A DNA stretch of 64,000 nucleotides from Candidatus Gastranaerophilales bacterium (GCA_944326485.1 CALVED010000007.1:34475-98474), one strand, 5' to 3'; numbered from the stretch's first letter, positions 45,397 to 54,924 are shown. Translations and numbers: made by a program. Notes: generated by a model from the letters alone, not told the origin.

Positions 45397-46164
45397 TTAT
45401 TTAATAGCGTTTTTCATTTCTTTTATATAATTGAATACATATTTCGGCGATTCTTTGTTGTATTTTTCAATTATTTTTACAATTCCGTTACCAATAATAA
45501 TACCATCTGCTATTTCGGCAAAGAAAGAGGCTTGTTGAGCTGTATTTATTCCAAAACCTATTGCTATTGGAATATTTGTTGTCTCTTTTAATGTATCAAT
45601 TATTTCTTTTAGCTCTTTTAAATGTCCTTCCATTGAACTTGTTGAACCTATAGAAGGAACTAAATATATAAAACCTTTAGCTTCTTTAGCTATAGTTTCA
45701 ACTCTGTTTATATCAATAGGGACAACAATAGAAATTATATTTACATTATTTTTGTCAGCAAAATTTTGTATTTCTAATTTTTCTTCAAAAGGAAGATCTG
45801 GTATTACAATACCATCAACGTTAACTTCTGAACATTTCTTAAAAAAATCTTCATATCCGTAATTAAATATTGGATTGATGTATGAATGAAGAATAATTGA
45901 AATTTGAGTTGTTTTTCTGACTTCTTTTATCATTTCAAAAATGCCTGGAAGATAAGTTTCTGCCTTTAGTGCACGTAAATTTGCACTTTGTACAATGCTG
46001 CTTTCTGCAATAGGATCAGAAAATGGGACTCCAAGTTCTACCATATCAGCCCCTGCATGCGCCATTGAAATAATAACTTCCTTTGTTGTGTTTAAATTCG
46101 GATCACCTGCCATTATAAATCCGATTAAAGATTTATTTTTAAATGCATTATTTATATTATTCAT
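45397..46164 (-). CDS. trpA: Tryptophan synthase alpha subunit
   Basis: Cleaves indole-glycerol phosphate and passes indole to TrpB. 255 residues. The catalytic Glu and Asp are in [15 protein letters not shown], followed by [11 protein letters not shown] and the phosphate-binding [10 protein letters not shown] (usually SRxGVTG) and IAIGFGINT. It overlaps trpB by 8 nt, so the two are translated together. No trpC, trpD, trpE or trpF gene is nearby. Confidence 0.95.
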   Translation of the reverse strand: MNNINNAFKNKSLIGFIMAGDPNLNTTKEVIISMAHAGADMVELGVPFSDPIAESSIVQSANLRALKAETYLPGIFEMIKEVRKTTQISIILHSYINPIFNYGYEDFFKKCSEVNVDGIVIPDLPFEEKLEIQNFADKNNVNIISIVVPIDINRVETIAKEAKGFIYLVPSIGSTSSMEGHLKELKEIIDTLKETTNIPIAIGFGINTAQQASFFAEIADGIIIGNGIVKIIEKYNKESPKYVFNYIKEMKNAIK

Positions 46165-47341
46165 TTATAATCCTTCCTCTGTATTTTGCAATGGCAGCTA
46201 CATCTTTATCTCCTCTGCCAGATAGACATACAATAATTATTTCATCTTTTTTCATTGTTGGTGCTAATTTTTTAGCATAAGCAACAGCATGAGAACTTTC
46301 AATTGCAGGAATTATTCCTTCTACTTTTGATAAATATTCGAATGCATCGACGGCTTCTTCATCTGTAATGGCAACGTAATTTGCTCTTCCGATTTCTTTT
46401 AAGTAAGCATGTTCAGGACCAACTCCTGGATAGTCTAGTCCAGCCGATATTGAATAAACTGGAGATATTTGACCGTGTTTATCTTGGCAAAATATTGATT
46501 TCATACCATGAAATATACCAATATTTCCTTTTGTCATTGTTGCTGCATGTTTATCTGTATTTATACCTAAACCAGCTGCTTCGCATCCGATTAATTTTAC
46601 TTCTTTATCATTTATAAAGTTATAAAACATACCCATTGCATTGCTTCCACCGCCAACACAGGCCATTACTACATTTGGAAGTCTTCCTTCAATCTCAAGA
46701 ATTTGTTCTCTTGCTTCTTTACTAATTACACTTTGAAAATCTCTTACTATTGTTGGATATGGATGTGGTCCCATCACTGAACCTAAAAGATACATTGTGT
46801 CATCAAATCGTTTTGACCATTCTTTCATTGCTTCGTTAACAGCATCTTTTAATGTTTGTGTGCCAAATGTTACGGCGTGAACTTTTGCACCTAAAAGTTC
46901 CATTCTATATACGTTTAAAGATTGACGTATGGTATCTTCTAAACCCATATAAATTTCACATTCTAATCCAAGAAGTGCAGCTGCTGTTGCCGTTGCAACA
47001 CCGTGTTGACCTGCACCAGTTTCTGCTATTACTCTTTTCTTTCCCATATATTTTGCTAGCAGCGCTTGTCCTAGTACGTTATTAATTTTATGCGAACCTG
47101 TATGATTTAAATCTTCTCTCTTTAAGTATATTTTTGCTCCGCCTAAATCTTCTGTCATATTTTTAGCATAATATAGTAGAGATGGCCGTCCTGCATAATT
47201 TTTTAGTAGGTCTTGTAATTCTTTATTGAATTTTTCATCTTTACTATATTTTTCATAAGCTTTTTCTAAATTTATTATTTCTGGCATTAATATTTCAGGT
47301 ATGTATTGTCCTCCATATTGTCCAAATTTTGTTTTATTCAT
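46157..47341 (-). CDS. trpB: Tryptophan synthase beta subunit
   Basis: PLP enzyme that joins indole and serine to tryptophan. 394 residues. [11 protein letters not shown] at the N-terminus, the Schiff-base Lys85 in [19 protein letters not shown], and the PLP-phosphate loop GGGSNAMG are present; this is the classical TrpB1 form. No T-box or attenuator-like leader is recognisable upstream; the region instead holds repeat copy 6. First gene of trpBA. Confidence 0.97.
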   Translation of the reverse strand: MNKTKFGQYGGQYIPEILMPEIINLEKAYEKYSKDEKFNKELQDLLKNYAGRPSLLYYAKNMTEDLGGAKIYLKREDLNHTGSHKINNVLGQALLAKYMGKKRVIAETGAGQHGVATATAAALLGLECEIYMGLEDTIRQSLNVYRMELLGAKVHAVTFGTQTLKDAVNEAMKEWSKRFDDTMYLLGSVMGPHPYPTIVRDFQSVISKEAREQILEIEGRLPNVVMACVGGGSNAMGMFYNFINDKEVKLIGCEAAGLGINTDKHAATMTKGNIGIFHGMKSIFCQDKHGQISPVYSISAGLDYPGVGPEHAYLKEIGRANYVAITDEEAVDAFEYLSKVEGIIPAIESSHAVAYAKKLAPTMKKDEIIIVCLSGRGDKDVAAIAKYRGRIINE

Positions 47342-47434
47342 TATTATATCCTTTTACTCTTTCAATTTATTATAATCTAATTTTATATTATCAAAATTAA
47401 ATCTAGTGAAAAATGTAGATTTTTTAAACATTAT

Positions 47435-47617
47435 ATTTAATCTAGTATTGCACTTTGTTACCTTCTCATCCTCGCTAACAAAGTACTCACCTTTTGAAAA
47501 CGCCACTCACCTTCGTTTAACGACGGATACAACCTCACTCAAAAACAAAGTTTTTTGTTCGTTTTGTAAAAAAATTTACACAAAAAGTTGAAATTATGAG
47601 TGAATTTTTTCTCGGAC
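47435..47617 (-). repeat. Dispersed 183-bp repeat, copy 6, reverse orientation, inverted loop
   Basis: Read on the minus strand it starts GTCCGAG and ends ACTAGATTAAAT. The hairpin-1 loop reads TCATAATTTCAACTTTTTGT, the same inverted orientation B as copy 4. An extra copy of its end word (ATTAAATCTAGT) lies 38 bp outside it at 47397-47408. It fills the 392-bp gap between the small minus-strand ORF and trpB; nothing else is recognisable there. Confidence 0.92.
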
Positions 47618-47733
47618 AATTTTATAAGGTAATATAATATTTTATTTCTATTGCAAAATAAAACATGATTTTTGTAAAATCAAAAACCATTACCTTAATG
47701 TCGACAAATCGTAAAAATAAAAATTGCTAATAA

Positions 47734-47862
47734 CTAAAACATATCAGAACGATTGTCAACACGAACAGTACACCAAGCCCATTCTTTGTTGTTATAAGAA
47801 AGCCAAGAAGCAAAAAGGTTAATAACTTCAGCTACAAAATTAAAAATAAGATTCATATTCAT
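47734..47862 (-). CDS. Candidate 42-residue hydrophobic microprotein
   Basis: ATG preceded by AAAGGA at normal spacing. It encodes 42 residues: an N-terminal hydrophobic/amphipathic stretch NLIFNFVAEVINLFASWLS that could sit at a membrane, then NNKEWAWCTVRVDNRSDMF. It resembles small membrane proteins in general form, but I recognise no family. It is isolated, between repeat copy 6 and the yhcH-like gene. Confidence 0.45.
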   Translation of the reverse strand: MNMNLIFNFVAEVINLFASWLSYNNKEWAWCTVRVDNRSDMF

Positions 47863-47969
47863 AATTTCCTTTACCCCTTTTGCTTACCTTTTAAATTATT
47901 GCTTTGTTATTTTAACTCGTTTTTTTTATTTTGACTAGTGTTAAGTTTACATTTGTTAAAATTTTTTAT

Positions 47970-48416
47970 TTATTTCTGTAAAATTTTGAATATTGCTTTT
48001 TTTACATATTGAGGTTGTTCTACTGATAAAGCCGGCATATGAGCATCTTGAGGATAAAATATTAAAAAAGTTTTATTATTTGCCAGCAATTTATCTACTT
48101 TGCCGTTTAAAAACATTACATCTTTTTCTTCATTATATTCTTCACTAATTGTAGTTTCACTAATATTAGTATATCCCATATATTCTTCACCAACAGCAAC
48201 AACCTGAATATCAATATATTTTTTATGTGCTTCAAGCTTTTGTATTGGTTTTGTTTCATATTCTTGTAAATTGAAAAATACTTCATCTCCTCTTAATTTG
48301 TGTTTTCCACATTCTAATTTACTAATATCGTGAGTTTTTAAATAATCAAATACAAGTTTAAAGTCTTTATGTAAAGAAATGTATTTATCAGCTTGCTCTA
48401 AAACATCAATAATCAT
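47970..48416 (-). CDS. YhcH/YjgK/YiaL family protein
   Basis: 148 residues of the beta-barrel cupin-like YhcH family. EAHKKYIDIQVVAVGEEYMGY contains the metal-binding His and Asp, and FLIFYPQDAHMPAL contains the second His. Members are linked to sialic-acid or other sugar catabolism, often as anomerases, but no sugar gene is nearby, so the role is open. GGGGATTTTC precedes the ATG. Confidence 0.9.
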   Translation of the reverse strand: MIIDVLEQADKYISLHKDFKLVFDYLKTHDISKLECGKHKLRGDEVFFNLQEYETKPIQKLEAHKKYIDIQVVAVGEEYMGYTNISETTISEEYNEEKDVMFLNGKVDKLLANNKTFLIFYPQDAHMPALSVEQPQYVKKAIFKILQK

Positions 48417-48549
48417 AATGAAAATCCCCTTTTTCTATAATGTAACATAAAAATTAACAATTGTTAAATAAAAAGGCAATTATTAAATAAAAAAAAACTT
48501 TATAAATGTATAGAGAAAAAACTAGGGCTTTATCTTACGGGAGAAAAGG

Positions 48550-48753
48550 ATGAACGAAGAACAATTAAATGTAGTATTAGGTACGATAGCTGAACCAATT
48601 AAAAATGTTTATAGATTATCATCAAGAAAACAAATTGATGAAATTCAAAGAATTATAAGAATTTTTGAAATAAATGAAGAGCAAAAGAATAAACATAAAA
48701 TGCTTTCAATAAAAAATTTGGCAACAATGAAAGTTGTATTTAGTAACAATTAG
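48550..48753 (+). CDS. Small uncharacterised protein
   Basis: 67 residues, charged and helical, with no signal peptide (MNEEQLNVVLGTIAEPIK, QIDEIQRIIRIFEINEEQ). ACGGGAGAAAAGG before the ATG is a good ribosome site. It ends 14 bp inside the 3' end of the opposing acetyltransferase gene. No family recognised. Confidence 0.6.
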   Translation: MNEEQLNVVLGTIAEPIKNVYRLSSRKQIDEIQRIIRIFEINEEQKNKHKMLSIKNLATMKVVFSNN

Positions 48754-49741
48754 ATAAAACAGGATGATATGCCTGTGGATAAGAATATTGAACATTAAAG
48801 CCGTTAGCTGTATACATGCTTACGGCTGCAATATTATCTGCATCACAGCTTGCATTTAATTCTTTTAATTCCCATCCGCCTGAAATTGCAGATGTTAATA
48901 AATTATTTATTAGTTGATTTAATAATATCTTGCCAAATCCATATCTTCTATGTTTTTTTAGTATTGCAACAATTGGTACGTTTGCTATTTTGTCATTTGT
49001 AAGGTTTGCAAAACACAGTCCTACAGGATGTTTTTTGTATAGCAGAACTTTTGTTATTCCTGGTAAAAATTGTCCATATATATTTTCAGTTATTTTTTCT
49101 AAAATATCTTTTGAACCTTTTAAAGAAGAAAATCTACTGTCAAATAATGCATCTGATGAATCTTTAAAGGATTGATATATTACTTCTGCTGCATCCTTAA
49201 AATAAATTGTTTTCCAGTTAGTTATTGTATAATCGTGTGGTAATTTTGGTATAAATATTTCTTTTGATTTGTTGATTGAAGTTATATCTGTTAAATTAAA
49301 AACCATAACGGAAGTATTAACAGTTTTAAATCCATATTCAATGATATCGGAAGAAAAAGTATTTTGTTTTCCAAGCATTGGATATGTTACAATTTTTTCT
49401 TTCATTAGTTGTTTATTTATTTCAATGAATTTTTCTAATAATAATTTTCTTTTAGCATTTAAATTTTCATTTCCAATGCAATGAATTATATTTAGTTCTA
49501 TTGATTCAGATATAATTGTTGTATAAACAAGAAAACCGGTAGGTATATTATCTTCAAATAATATTAAACAGTTTAGTAAACCATCTTCAATACTTTTTAT
49601 AAACCTATCATAATCAATAGGCTCGAGTTCAAAATTATAATCATTAGCAGCATTTTGTTTGAAGTCATTATATATTCCAGAAAAAATTCTGTAATATGTT
49701 TTATTATATGGTTCTACTTTATAAATAGTTATGTTTGCCAT
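48740..49741 (-). CDS. GNAT-family N-acetyltransferase
   Basis: 333 residues, long for GNAT because of an N-terminal half that looks like a second, degenerate GNAT fold. The C-terminal domain has the acetyl-CoA signature LKKHRRYGFGKILL (R-x-x-G-x-G) near 260, followed by LNASCDADNIAAVSMYTANGF. A tandem GNAT-like arrangement is seen in mycothiol-synthase-type proteins. Substrate unknown. It follows ribBA by 11 bp on the same strand and is convergent with the small gene at 48550. Confidence 0.85.
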   Translation of the reverse strand: MANITIYKVEPYNKTYYRIFSGIYNDFKQNAANDYNFELEPIDYDRFIKSIEDGLLNCLILFEDNIPTGFLVYTTIISESIELNIIHCIGNENLNAKRKLLLEKFIEINKQLMKEKIVTYPMLGKQNTFSSDIIEYGFKTVNTSVMVFNLTDITSINKSKEIFIPKLPHDYTITNWKTIYFKDAAEVIYQSFKDSSDALFDSRFSSLKGSKDILEKITENIYGQFLPGITKVLLYKKHPVGLCFANLTNDKIANVPIVAILKKHRRYGFGKILLNQLINNLLTSAISGGWELKELNASCDADNIAAVSMYTANGFNVQYSYPQAYHPVLSNCY

Positions 49742-49752
49742 CTTATTATCTC

Positions 49753-50982
49753 TTATAAATCAATTAAATGTGACATTTTATCTACTTTTGTGTGCATATA
49801 TTTTTCGTTGAATTTGTTTAATGGTGTTTTAAGCGCAATTCTGTCAACAACTTCCAACCCATAGCCTTTTAGGGCAACTATTTTTGTAGGATTATTTGTT
49901 ATTAACTTGAATTTAGTATATCCTAAATCTCTTAAAATTTGAGCTCCTATACCATAATTTCTTAAATCAGGTTGAAATCCAAGAGAAATATTTGCTTGAA
50001 CGGTATCTTGTCCGTTTTCCTGCAAAGCGTAGGCTTTTATCTTGTTTACCAACCCTATTCCTCTTCCTTCATGTCCTCTTATATATATCAGGGCACCTTT
50101 TCCATATTCTTCTATTAATCTTAATGCTGCTTCTAATTGATTTTGGCAGTCACATCTTTTTGAGTGAAATATATCACCGGTTAAACATTCTGAATGTACT
50201 CTTACAAGTGGAATTTTATCTGTGCCATCATCCTTAACCAATGCAACTTGGTCTATACCTGTTAATTGATTTATATATCCATATATTTTAAATGTACCAA
50301 AATCAGATGGAAGATTTGCACTTGCTTCTCTTCTTACAAACATTTCTTTTTGAAGTCTGTATTCTATTAATTGAGCAACTGTAATAAATTTTAAATTGTA
50401 CTTTTTTGAGAATTCAACAAGATTATCTCTTCTTGCCATTGTGCCATCTTCATTAACAATTTCGCAAATTACAGCAGCAGGTGTTAACCCAGAGAGTCTG
50501 GCCAAATCAACAGATGCTTCAGTATGCCCAACTCGTTCTAGTACGCCACCTTCTCTGGCTATAAGTGGGAAAACATGGCCTGGTCTTGATAAATCAGATG
50601 CAACAGAATCATTTGCAACAGCAACTTCTATTGTTTTTGCTCTGTCATAAGCACTTACACCAGTTGTAACGCCATATTTTTTCACCGCATCAATACTTTG
50701 TGTAAATGCAGTGCCTTTAGGGTCTGTATTATGGCTTACCATTTCTGACAGTCCAAGACTTTCTGCTTTTGATCTTGTTAATGCAAGACATAATACTCCT
50801 TTACATTTTGAAATTAAAAAATTTACAATATCAGGTGTAGCAAATTGTGCTGGTATTATTACATCCCCTTCATTTTCTCTGTCTTCATCATCTGCAACTA
50901 TAACAGGTTTCCCTTTTTTAAAATCTTCAATTGCTTCTTCAATTGTATTAAATTTAATTTCAGCCATATTATACAAATCCAT
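49753..50982 (-). CDS. ribBA: Bifunctional 3,4-DHBP synthase / GTP cyclohydrolase II
   Basis: First steps of both riboflavin branches. 409 residues. RibB half (to about 205) with DDEDRENEGD and GHTEASVDLARLSGL. RibA half with the zinc-binding VRVHSECLTGDIFHSKRC and CDCQ (Cys residues), YIRGHEGRGIGL and DLRNYGIGAQIL. The start at 50982 overlaps the ribE end by 14 nt; an ATG at 50967 is possible. ribD and ribH are not nearby. Confidence 0.96.
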   Translation of the reverse strand: MDLYNMAEIKFNTIEEAIEDFKKGKPVIVADDEDRENEGDVIIPAQFATPDIVNFLISKCKGVLCLALTRSKAESLGLSEMVSHNTDPKGTAFTQSIDAVKKYGVTTGVSAYDRAKTIEVAVANDSVASDLSRPGHVFPLIAREGGVLERVGHTEASVDLARLSGLTPAAVICEIVNEDGTMARRDNLVEFSKKYNLKFITVAQLIEYRLQKEMFVRREASANLPSDFGTFKIYGYINQLTGIDQVALVKDDGTDKIPLVRVHSECLTGDIFHSKRCDCQNQLEAALRLIEEYGKGALIYIRGHEGRGIGLVNKIKAYALQENGQDTVQANISLGFQPDLRNYGIGAQILRDLGYTKFKLITNNPTKIVALKGYGLEVVDRIALKTPLNKFNEKYMHTKVDKMSHLIDL

Positions 50983-51610
50983 TTTCTGCTAAAAAATTAT
51001 ATGTTATTTTACCAGTATTATTATTTGAATTATAAAAATTTTCAATATATTTCGCAAATAAATCTGTTTCAATGTTAACTTTTTCTCCTTTTTTTAAAGT
51101 AGAAAGATTAACTTTTTTGATAGTATCAGGTATTAGTTCAACAGAAAAAACATTATCTTTTATAGATGCAATAGTTAAGCTTACACCGTTAATAGCAATT
51201 GAACCTTTATAAATAATATATTTCTGAAATTCTTTAGGAATTTTGAAAAATAATTCTTTTGAAAATCCATCTTCTTTAGAATTTATAAATTCAGCACAAC
51301 AGTCTATATGCCCTGAAACAATATGTCCATCCAGTCTTGAATTTAGAGTAAGGGCACGTTCAAGATTTACTTTGTCATTTATTTTAATTTCGGAAAAATT
51401 TGTTACTCTTAATGTTTCATTGGATGTTTGAACTTTTATATAATTACTTCCAAATTCGGTTACACTTTGGCAAGCACCATTAATACAAATACTGGAACCT
51501 TTTTTTATATCTGATAATATTTTTTCGCAGGCAACTGTAAGCTCCATTCCTTTTGAATCTTTTTTACAGTTTTTTATTGTTCCTTGTTCTTCTATTAATC
51601 CCGTAAACAT
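50969..51610 (-). CDS. ribE: Riboflavin synthase alpha subunit
   Basis: Dismutates two lumazines to riboflavin. 213 residues with the typical two-barrel repeat: MFTGLIEEQGTI opens barrel 1 and SICINGACQSVT ends it; DGHIVSGHIDCC and YKGSIAINGVSLTI mark barrel 2. The C-terminal helix is shorter than usual but present. Upstream of ribBA with overlap. No FMN-riboswitch consensus is visible ahead of it. Confidence 0.95.
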   Translation of the reverse strand: MFTGLIEEQGTIKNCKKDSKGMELTVACEKILSDIKKGSSICINGACQSVTEFGSNYIKVQTSNETLRVTNFSEIKINDKVNLERALTLNSRLDGHIVSGHIDCCAEFINSKEDGFSKELFFKIPKEFQKYIIYKGSIAINGVSLTIASIKDNVFSVELIPDTIKKVNLSTLKKGEKVNIETDLFAKYIENFYNSNNNTGKITYNFLAENGFV

Positions 51611-51740
51611 ACATGAAGTTTAGCATAAATTTGATTTTTGTATTTATTATAGTTTAAATTATTATTACAATTTTTAATTAAATAGATAATATTCTTGTAT
51701 ACTATATAAAAAGATAATAAAATATTATTAAGGAGTTCTA

Positions 51741-52247
51741 ATGGCAATAGCGTACTTGTGTTTAGGTTCAAATATAGGAGATAAAGTAGGTTATCTCCAA
51801 CAGGCAGTAAAGTTATTAACTGCAACCGGCATGGTTACAGTTGTTCGTTCTTCTGCTTTTTATGAAACAGAGCCCTGGGGAAATAAAAATCTTGATTGGT
51901 TTGTAAATGCGGTTATAGAAGTAAAAACTAAACTATCGCCAAGAGAATTATTAGACTTATGTAAAAATACGGAAATTCAAATGGGCAGACAAAAAACGAC
52001 TACAAAAGAATACGAAGCCAGAAATATTGATATTGATATTCTTTTTTATGGTGATTTAATTGTCAATGAACCTGATTTAAAAATACCTCATGAACATTTA
52101 CATGAAAGAGCTTTTGAAATAGTTCCATTGCTTGAATTAATACCTGATTATGAACATCCAAAATATAAAAAATCTTTATTGCAATTGCACGAAGATTTAG
52201 AAACATGCGATGATGTATTTCTTTATGGAACAAGAATTGATATATAA
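51741..52247 (+). CDS. folK: 2-amino-4-hydroxy-6-hydroxymethyldihydropteridine diphosphokinase
   Basis: Pyrophosphorylates the pterin for folate synthesis. 168 residues. LGSNIGDKVGYL opens it, then YETEPWGNKNLDWFVNAV, the metal-binding ARNIDIDILFYGD and PHEHLHERAFEIVPLLEL. AAGGAG before the ATG is a strong ribosome site. Its 3' end overlaps the next gene by 38 nt. No folP or folB nearby. Confidence 0.95.
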   Translation: MAIAYLCLGSNIGDKVGYLQQAVKLLTATGMVTVVRSSAFYETEPWGNKNLDWFVNAVIEVKTKLSPRELLDLCKNTEIQMGRQKTTTKEYEARNIDIDILFYGDLIVNEPDLKIPHEHLHERAFEIVPLLELIPDYEHPKYKKSLLQLHEDLETCDDVFLYGTRIDI

Positions 52248-53427
52248 AAAAATTGCTGTAATAGGATGTGGAGCTTCTGGCGGATTGGTTTCTTTGCTTT
52301 TGGCAAAGAATCCATACAATAATGTTACTGCCTTTGATGTAAAAGATGCGTTTTCAACACTATTGCCTACCGGTGGAGGCAGATGCAATATTACATACTC
52401 AGAAGATGATGTTCGTGATTTTGTTAAGAACTATCCACGCGGTGAGAAATTTTTAATTTCTGTATTTTCTAAATTTGACCAAAGAAAAACCCGTCAGTTA
52501 TTTAAAGACTTAGGAATAAAAACGTATGTTCAAGGTGATAAAAGAGTATTCCCAATATCAAATAGTTCAGCTAAAACAATTCAAACTTTACAGGAACATT
52601 TAAACGTTTCAAATTTTAATTTAAAAAAAGAAAAAGTAATTGATTTAAAACAAAATCAAAATGTATTTGAAATAAAAACAGAAAAAGGAATATATAAATT
52701 TGATTATGTTATTTTAGCTACAGGTGGTAGGGGTAATGGTTGTGAATTTGCAAAAAAACTCGGACACAAAATAATAGAAACAAAACCTTCTTTATGTGCA
52801 TTAGATATAAAAGAGAAAAATTTTTATAAACTTTCAGGTTTGAGTTTTTCTAATGTAATAATAACTACAAAAATTAATAACAAAAAGATTGAAGTAGATG
52901 GTGGATTATTATTTGCCCATAAATTTATAACAGGGCCTGCAGTCTTTAAAATATCTGCATTAACTGCTTATGAAAAATTTAGTATACAGAAACCATTAGA
53001 AATAAATATAAAAATTACAGAATATTCTATAGAAGAAATAGAAACTGTTATCAAAAATAACCCTAAAAAAAGTATAAAAAATGTTTTCTCTAAATTTATA
53101 AGCGAAAGTTATATCTCTGAAATTCTAAATATTAATAAAATAGATGGTTCTAAACAAATAGCGCAATTAAAAAAACAAGAAAAAGAAATTTTATTGAAAG
53201 CTTTGTTTGAGCTGAAGTTAAATGTTATAAAAAGAATTCCTGATTCTGAAATTGTGACAGCTGGTGGTATTGATTTAAATGAAATAAATTCTAAAACAAT
53301 GGAGTCTAAAATAGTAAAAAAATTATATTTTATTGGAGAAATATTAAATATAGACGGATATACTGGTGGATTTAATCTTCAAAATTGTTGGTCTTGCGCG
53401 TATATTTGCAGTTTAAATTTTAATTAA
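52210..53427 (+). CDS. HI0933/BaiN-family flavoprotein (NAD(P)/FAD-dependent oxidoreductase)
   Basis: 405 residues. The dinucleotide-binding motif IAVIGCGASGGLVSLLLAK is near residue 13, LLPTGGGRCNIT follows, and the FAD-contacting GYTGGFNLQNCW is close to the end. This is the aminoacetone-oxidase/YhiN fold of unknown general substrate. The start is uncertain: ATG at 52210, 52213 or 52225 all lie inside folK, with no clear ribosome site, so translation is probably coupled to folK. A terminator overlaps the stop region. Confidence 0.92.
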   Translation: MMYFFMEQELIYKKIAVIGCGASGGLVSLLLAKNPYNNVTAFDVKDAFSTLLPTGGGRCNITYSEDDVRDFVKNYPRGEKFLISVFSKFDQRKTRQLFKDLGIKTYVQGDKRVFPISNSSAKTIQTLQEHLNVSNFNLKKEKVIDLKQNQNVFEIKTEKGIYKFDYVILATGGRGNGCEFAKKLGHKIIETKPSLCALDIKEKNFYKLSGLSFSNVIITTKINNKKIEVDGGLLFAHKFITGPAVFKISALTAYEKFSIQKPLEINIKITEYSIEEIETVIKNNPKKSIKNVFSKFISESYISEILNINKIDGSKQIAQLKKQEKEILLKALFELKLNVIKRIPDSEIVTAGGIDLNEINSKTMESKIVKKLYFIGEILNIDGYTGGFNLQNCWSCAYICSLNFN

Positions 53428-53457
53428 AAAAGAAAGACAATTTTGTCTTTCTTTTTT
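53426..53457 (+). terminator. Terminator of folK and the flavoprotein gene
   Basis: 13-bp perfect arms AAAAAAGAAAGAC and GTCTTTCTTTTTT with a 6-nt loop. The T-run is part of the 3' arm. Begins at the stop codon. Confidence 0.8.
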
Positions 53458-53476
53458 GATTTTTGAATAATTTATT

Positions 53477-54259
53477 TTATTCATTAACTTGTTTTGCATC
53501 TTTTATATATTCGGCTGTTAAATCAAGACTATAAATGCTAAATATCCCTACAACTATTCCAATGACAATAGATGTTATTACATTTATTATTTGATTACAT
53601 AATGATGGGTCTATTATTGAAAAAATACTTAATAATTTTATGATGATGGTCAAAATTAACGCAGGGATAAATGCGCATATTATTCCAAGTATGGTAATCA
53701 GAGATATTTTCCATACATATTTTGAAAATTTGTTTTTTGATAAATTTATAATATAAAAAGCTTTTTTAAATGAAAACCATTCGGAAAGTTTTAAAGAAAC
53801 TGAAAAATTTAAAAATAATCCAATGTATATAATACCGAGAGCAAGAATCAATGGAATAACTAAAAGCCCCAAAAATACATTTAAGTAAATTAATATAGCA
53901 AAAGGAATTGCAATTAATATAATCATTAATATGCATACAATACCTCCGCCTATTGCTGATTTTAATCCAGCAGTAGTTATTTGTTCAATATCGTTGATAA
54001 TATTTGCTATTATTTCTTTTTTATTATTAATTGCACTATTTAAACTTACCATGTAAATTCCGTTTAAAATGAAAGCAAATAATAAGTAAAAAATTATTAG
54101 TAATACGTTATTTAATTGTAATAAAATATTTGGATCTTCTGGTAGAAAAGAGCCTAAAATAGTTGTAATAATTGATAAAATTATAAAGTAAAAAATATTT
54201 GTTTTGTTATACTTATCAGAAGCTACATTTTTTAATGTCTCTCTTATGCTAATAGTCAT
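53477..54259 (-). CDS. Multi-pass membrane protein, DUF4013-like
   Basis: 260 residues. About six hydrophobic helices (for example FIILSIITTILGSFLP, VLLIIFYLLFAFILN, LLVIPLILALGIIYIG, ISLITILGIICAFIPALILT), with short polar loops and a cytosolic start MTISIRETLKN. Gly/Ile/Leu-rich throughout, with no catalytic motif. It resembles the small-membrane-protein group often labelled DUF4013. It is a single gene, with AGGAG-like sequence before the ATG. Confidence 0.72.
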   Translation of the reverse strand: MTISIRETLKNVASDKYNKTNIFYFIILSIITTILGSFLPEDPNILLQLNNVLLIIFYLLFAFILNGIYMVSLNSAINNKKEIIANIINDIEQITTAGLKSAIGGGIVCILMIILIAIPFAILIYLNVFLGLLVIPLILALGIIYIGLFLNFSVSLKLSEWFSFKKAFYIINLSKNKFSKYVWKISLITILGIICAFIPALILTIIIKLLSIFSIIDPSLCNQIINVITSIVIGIVVGIFSIYSLDLTAEYIKDAKQVNE

Positions 54260-54348
54260 ATAATTCTCCTTAAATATTACTAATTCAATTATTATAAGTA
54301 TAAATGTTAAATGATAAATGGTATGTATGGAGTATGTATGAAAAGAAT

Positions 54349-54469
54349 GTCAGAGAAAAAATTCACTATAAGCTGAAAGTGTGAGTGAATTTTTTTGAGT
54401 GGCGTTTTTAAAAAGTGAGTATTTTGTTAGCGAGGGTGACTCGGTAACAAAAGCGGTACTATATTAAAT
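54349..54469 (+). repeat. Dispersed repeat, copy 7, internally deleted
   Basis: 121 bp. The outer parts match the other copies (GTCAGAG, hairpin 1 orientation A, and from GAGTGGCG to the ATTAAAT end), but about 60 bp carrying hairpin 2 are missing between the T-run of hairpin 1 and GAGTGGCG. The repeated TTTTTGAGTG word in full copies gives a plausible deletion junction. It occupies the divergent region between the DUF4013-like gene and rpmG. Confidence 0.9.
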
Positions 54470-54543
54470 TGAATAATGATGCAAAATTTAATTAGAGATG
54501 AAATATATAAGAATGTGATATTTTGAGAATTGTAAATAATTAG

Positions 54544-54572
54544 TTTGAAAAATAATATGTTTAAGATATGAT
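54544..54572 (+). promoter_or_regulatory. Candidate promoter of the rpmG-secE-nusG-rplKA cluster
   Basis: TTGAAA, a 17-bp spacer and TATGAT, about 100 bp upstream of rpmG. The rest of the ~200 bp between repeat copy 7 and rpmG is AT-rich with no gene. Confidence 0.4.
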
Positions 54573-54673
54573 GTTATCAGTAAATTTAAACAAAGGAAGT
54601 AGAATATAAGAAAAAGCTGTATTCTATAGTTTTCTATTGTATATAAAATAATTTGATAAGAAAAGGTGAAACA

Positions 54674-54841
54674 ATGGGAATCAAAGGAAAAAATGACAGA
54701 ATGGTAGTTCTAGCTTGCGAAGAATGCAAAAGAAGAAACTACACAACAGTAAAAAATAAAAAGAATTCAAAAGAAAGAATGGAATTAAATAAATATTGTC
54801 CGTTCTGCCAAAAACACGTATTACATAAAGAAACAAAATAA
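54674..54841 (+). CDS. rpmG: 50S ribosomal protein L33
   Basis: 55 residues. I start at 54674, where AAAAGGTG is properly placed, rather than at the in-frame ATG at 54653. The zinc-binding pattern is complete: CEEC, then CPFC, with the usual basic spacer. Followed by tRNA-Trp, secE and nusG, the standard bacterial order. Confidence 0.96.
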   Translation: MGIKGKNDRMVVLACEECKRRNYTTVKNKKNSKERMELNKYCPFCQKHVLHKETK

Positions 54842-54851
54842 TTTATAGTGA

Positions 54852-54924
54852 GCGTCCTTAGTTCAGTTGGTAGAACGTCGGTCTCCAAAACCGGATGTCG
54901 AGGGTTCGAGTCCTTCAGGGCGCG
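54852..54924 (+). tRNA. tRNA-Trp(CCA)
   Basis: 73-nt cloverleaf. Acceptor GCGTCCT pairs with AGGGCGC (one G-U pair), the anticodon loop reads CTCCAAA (CCA), and the T arm carries GGTTCGAGTCC. The discriminator is G. It lies between rpmG and secE, a common location. Confidence 0.96.

Noticed and set aside
47342..47434. T-box or trp attenuator before trpB
   Set aside because: No T-box GGTGG element, leader peptide or competing hairpins are visible.
50969..51740. FMN riboswitch before ribE
   Set aside because: The region before ribE is plain AT-rich sequence without the RFN consensus.
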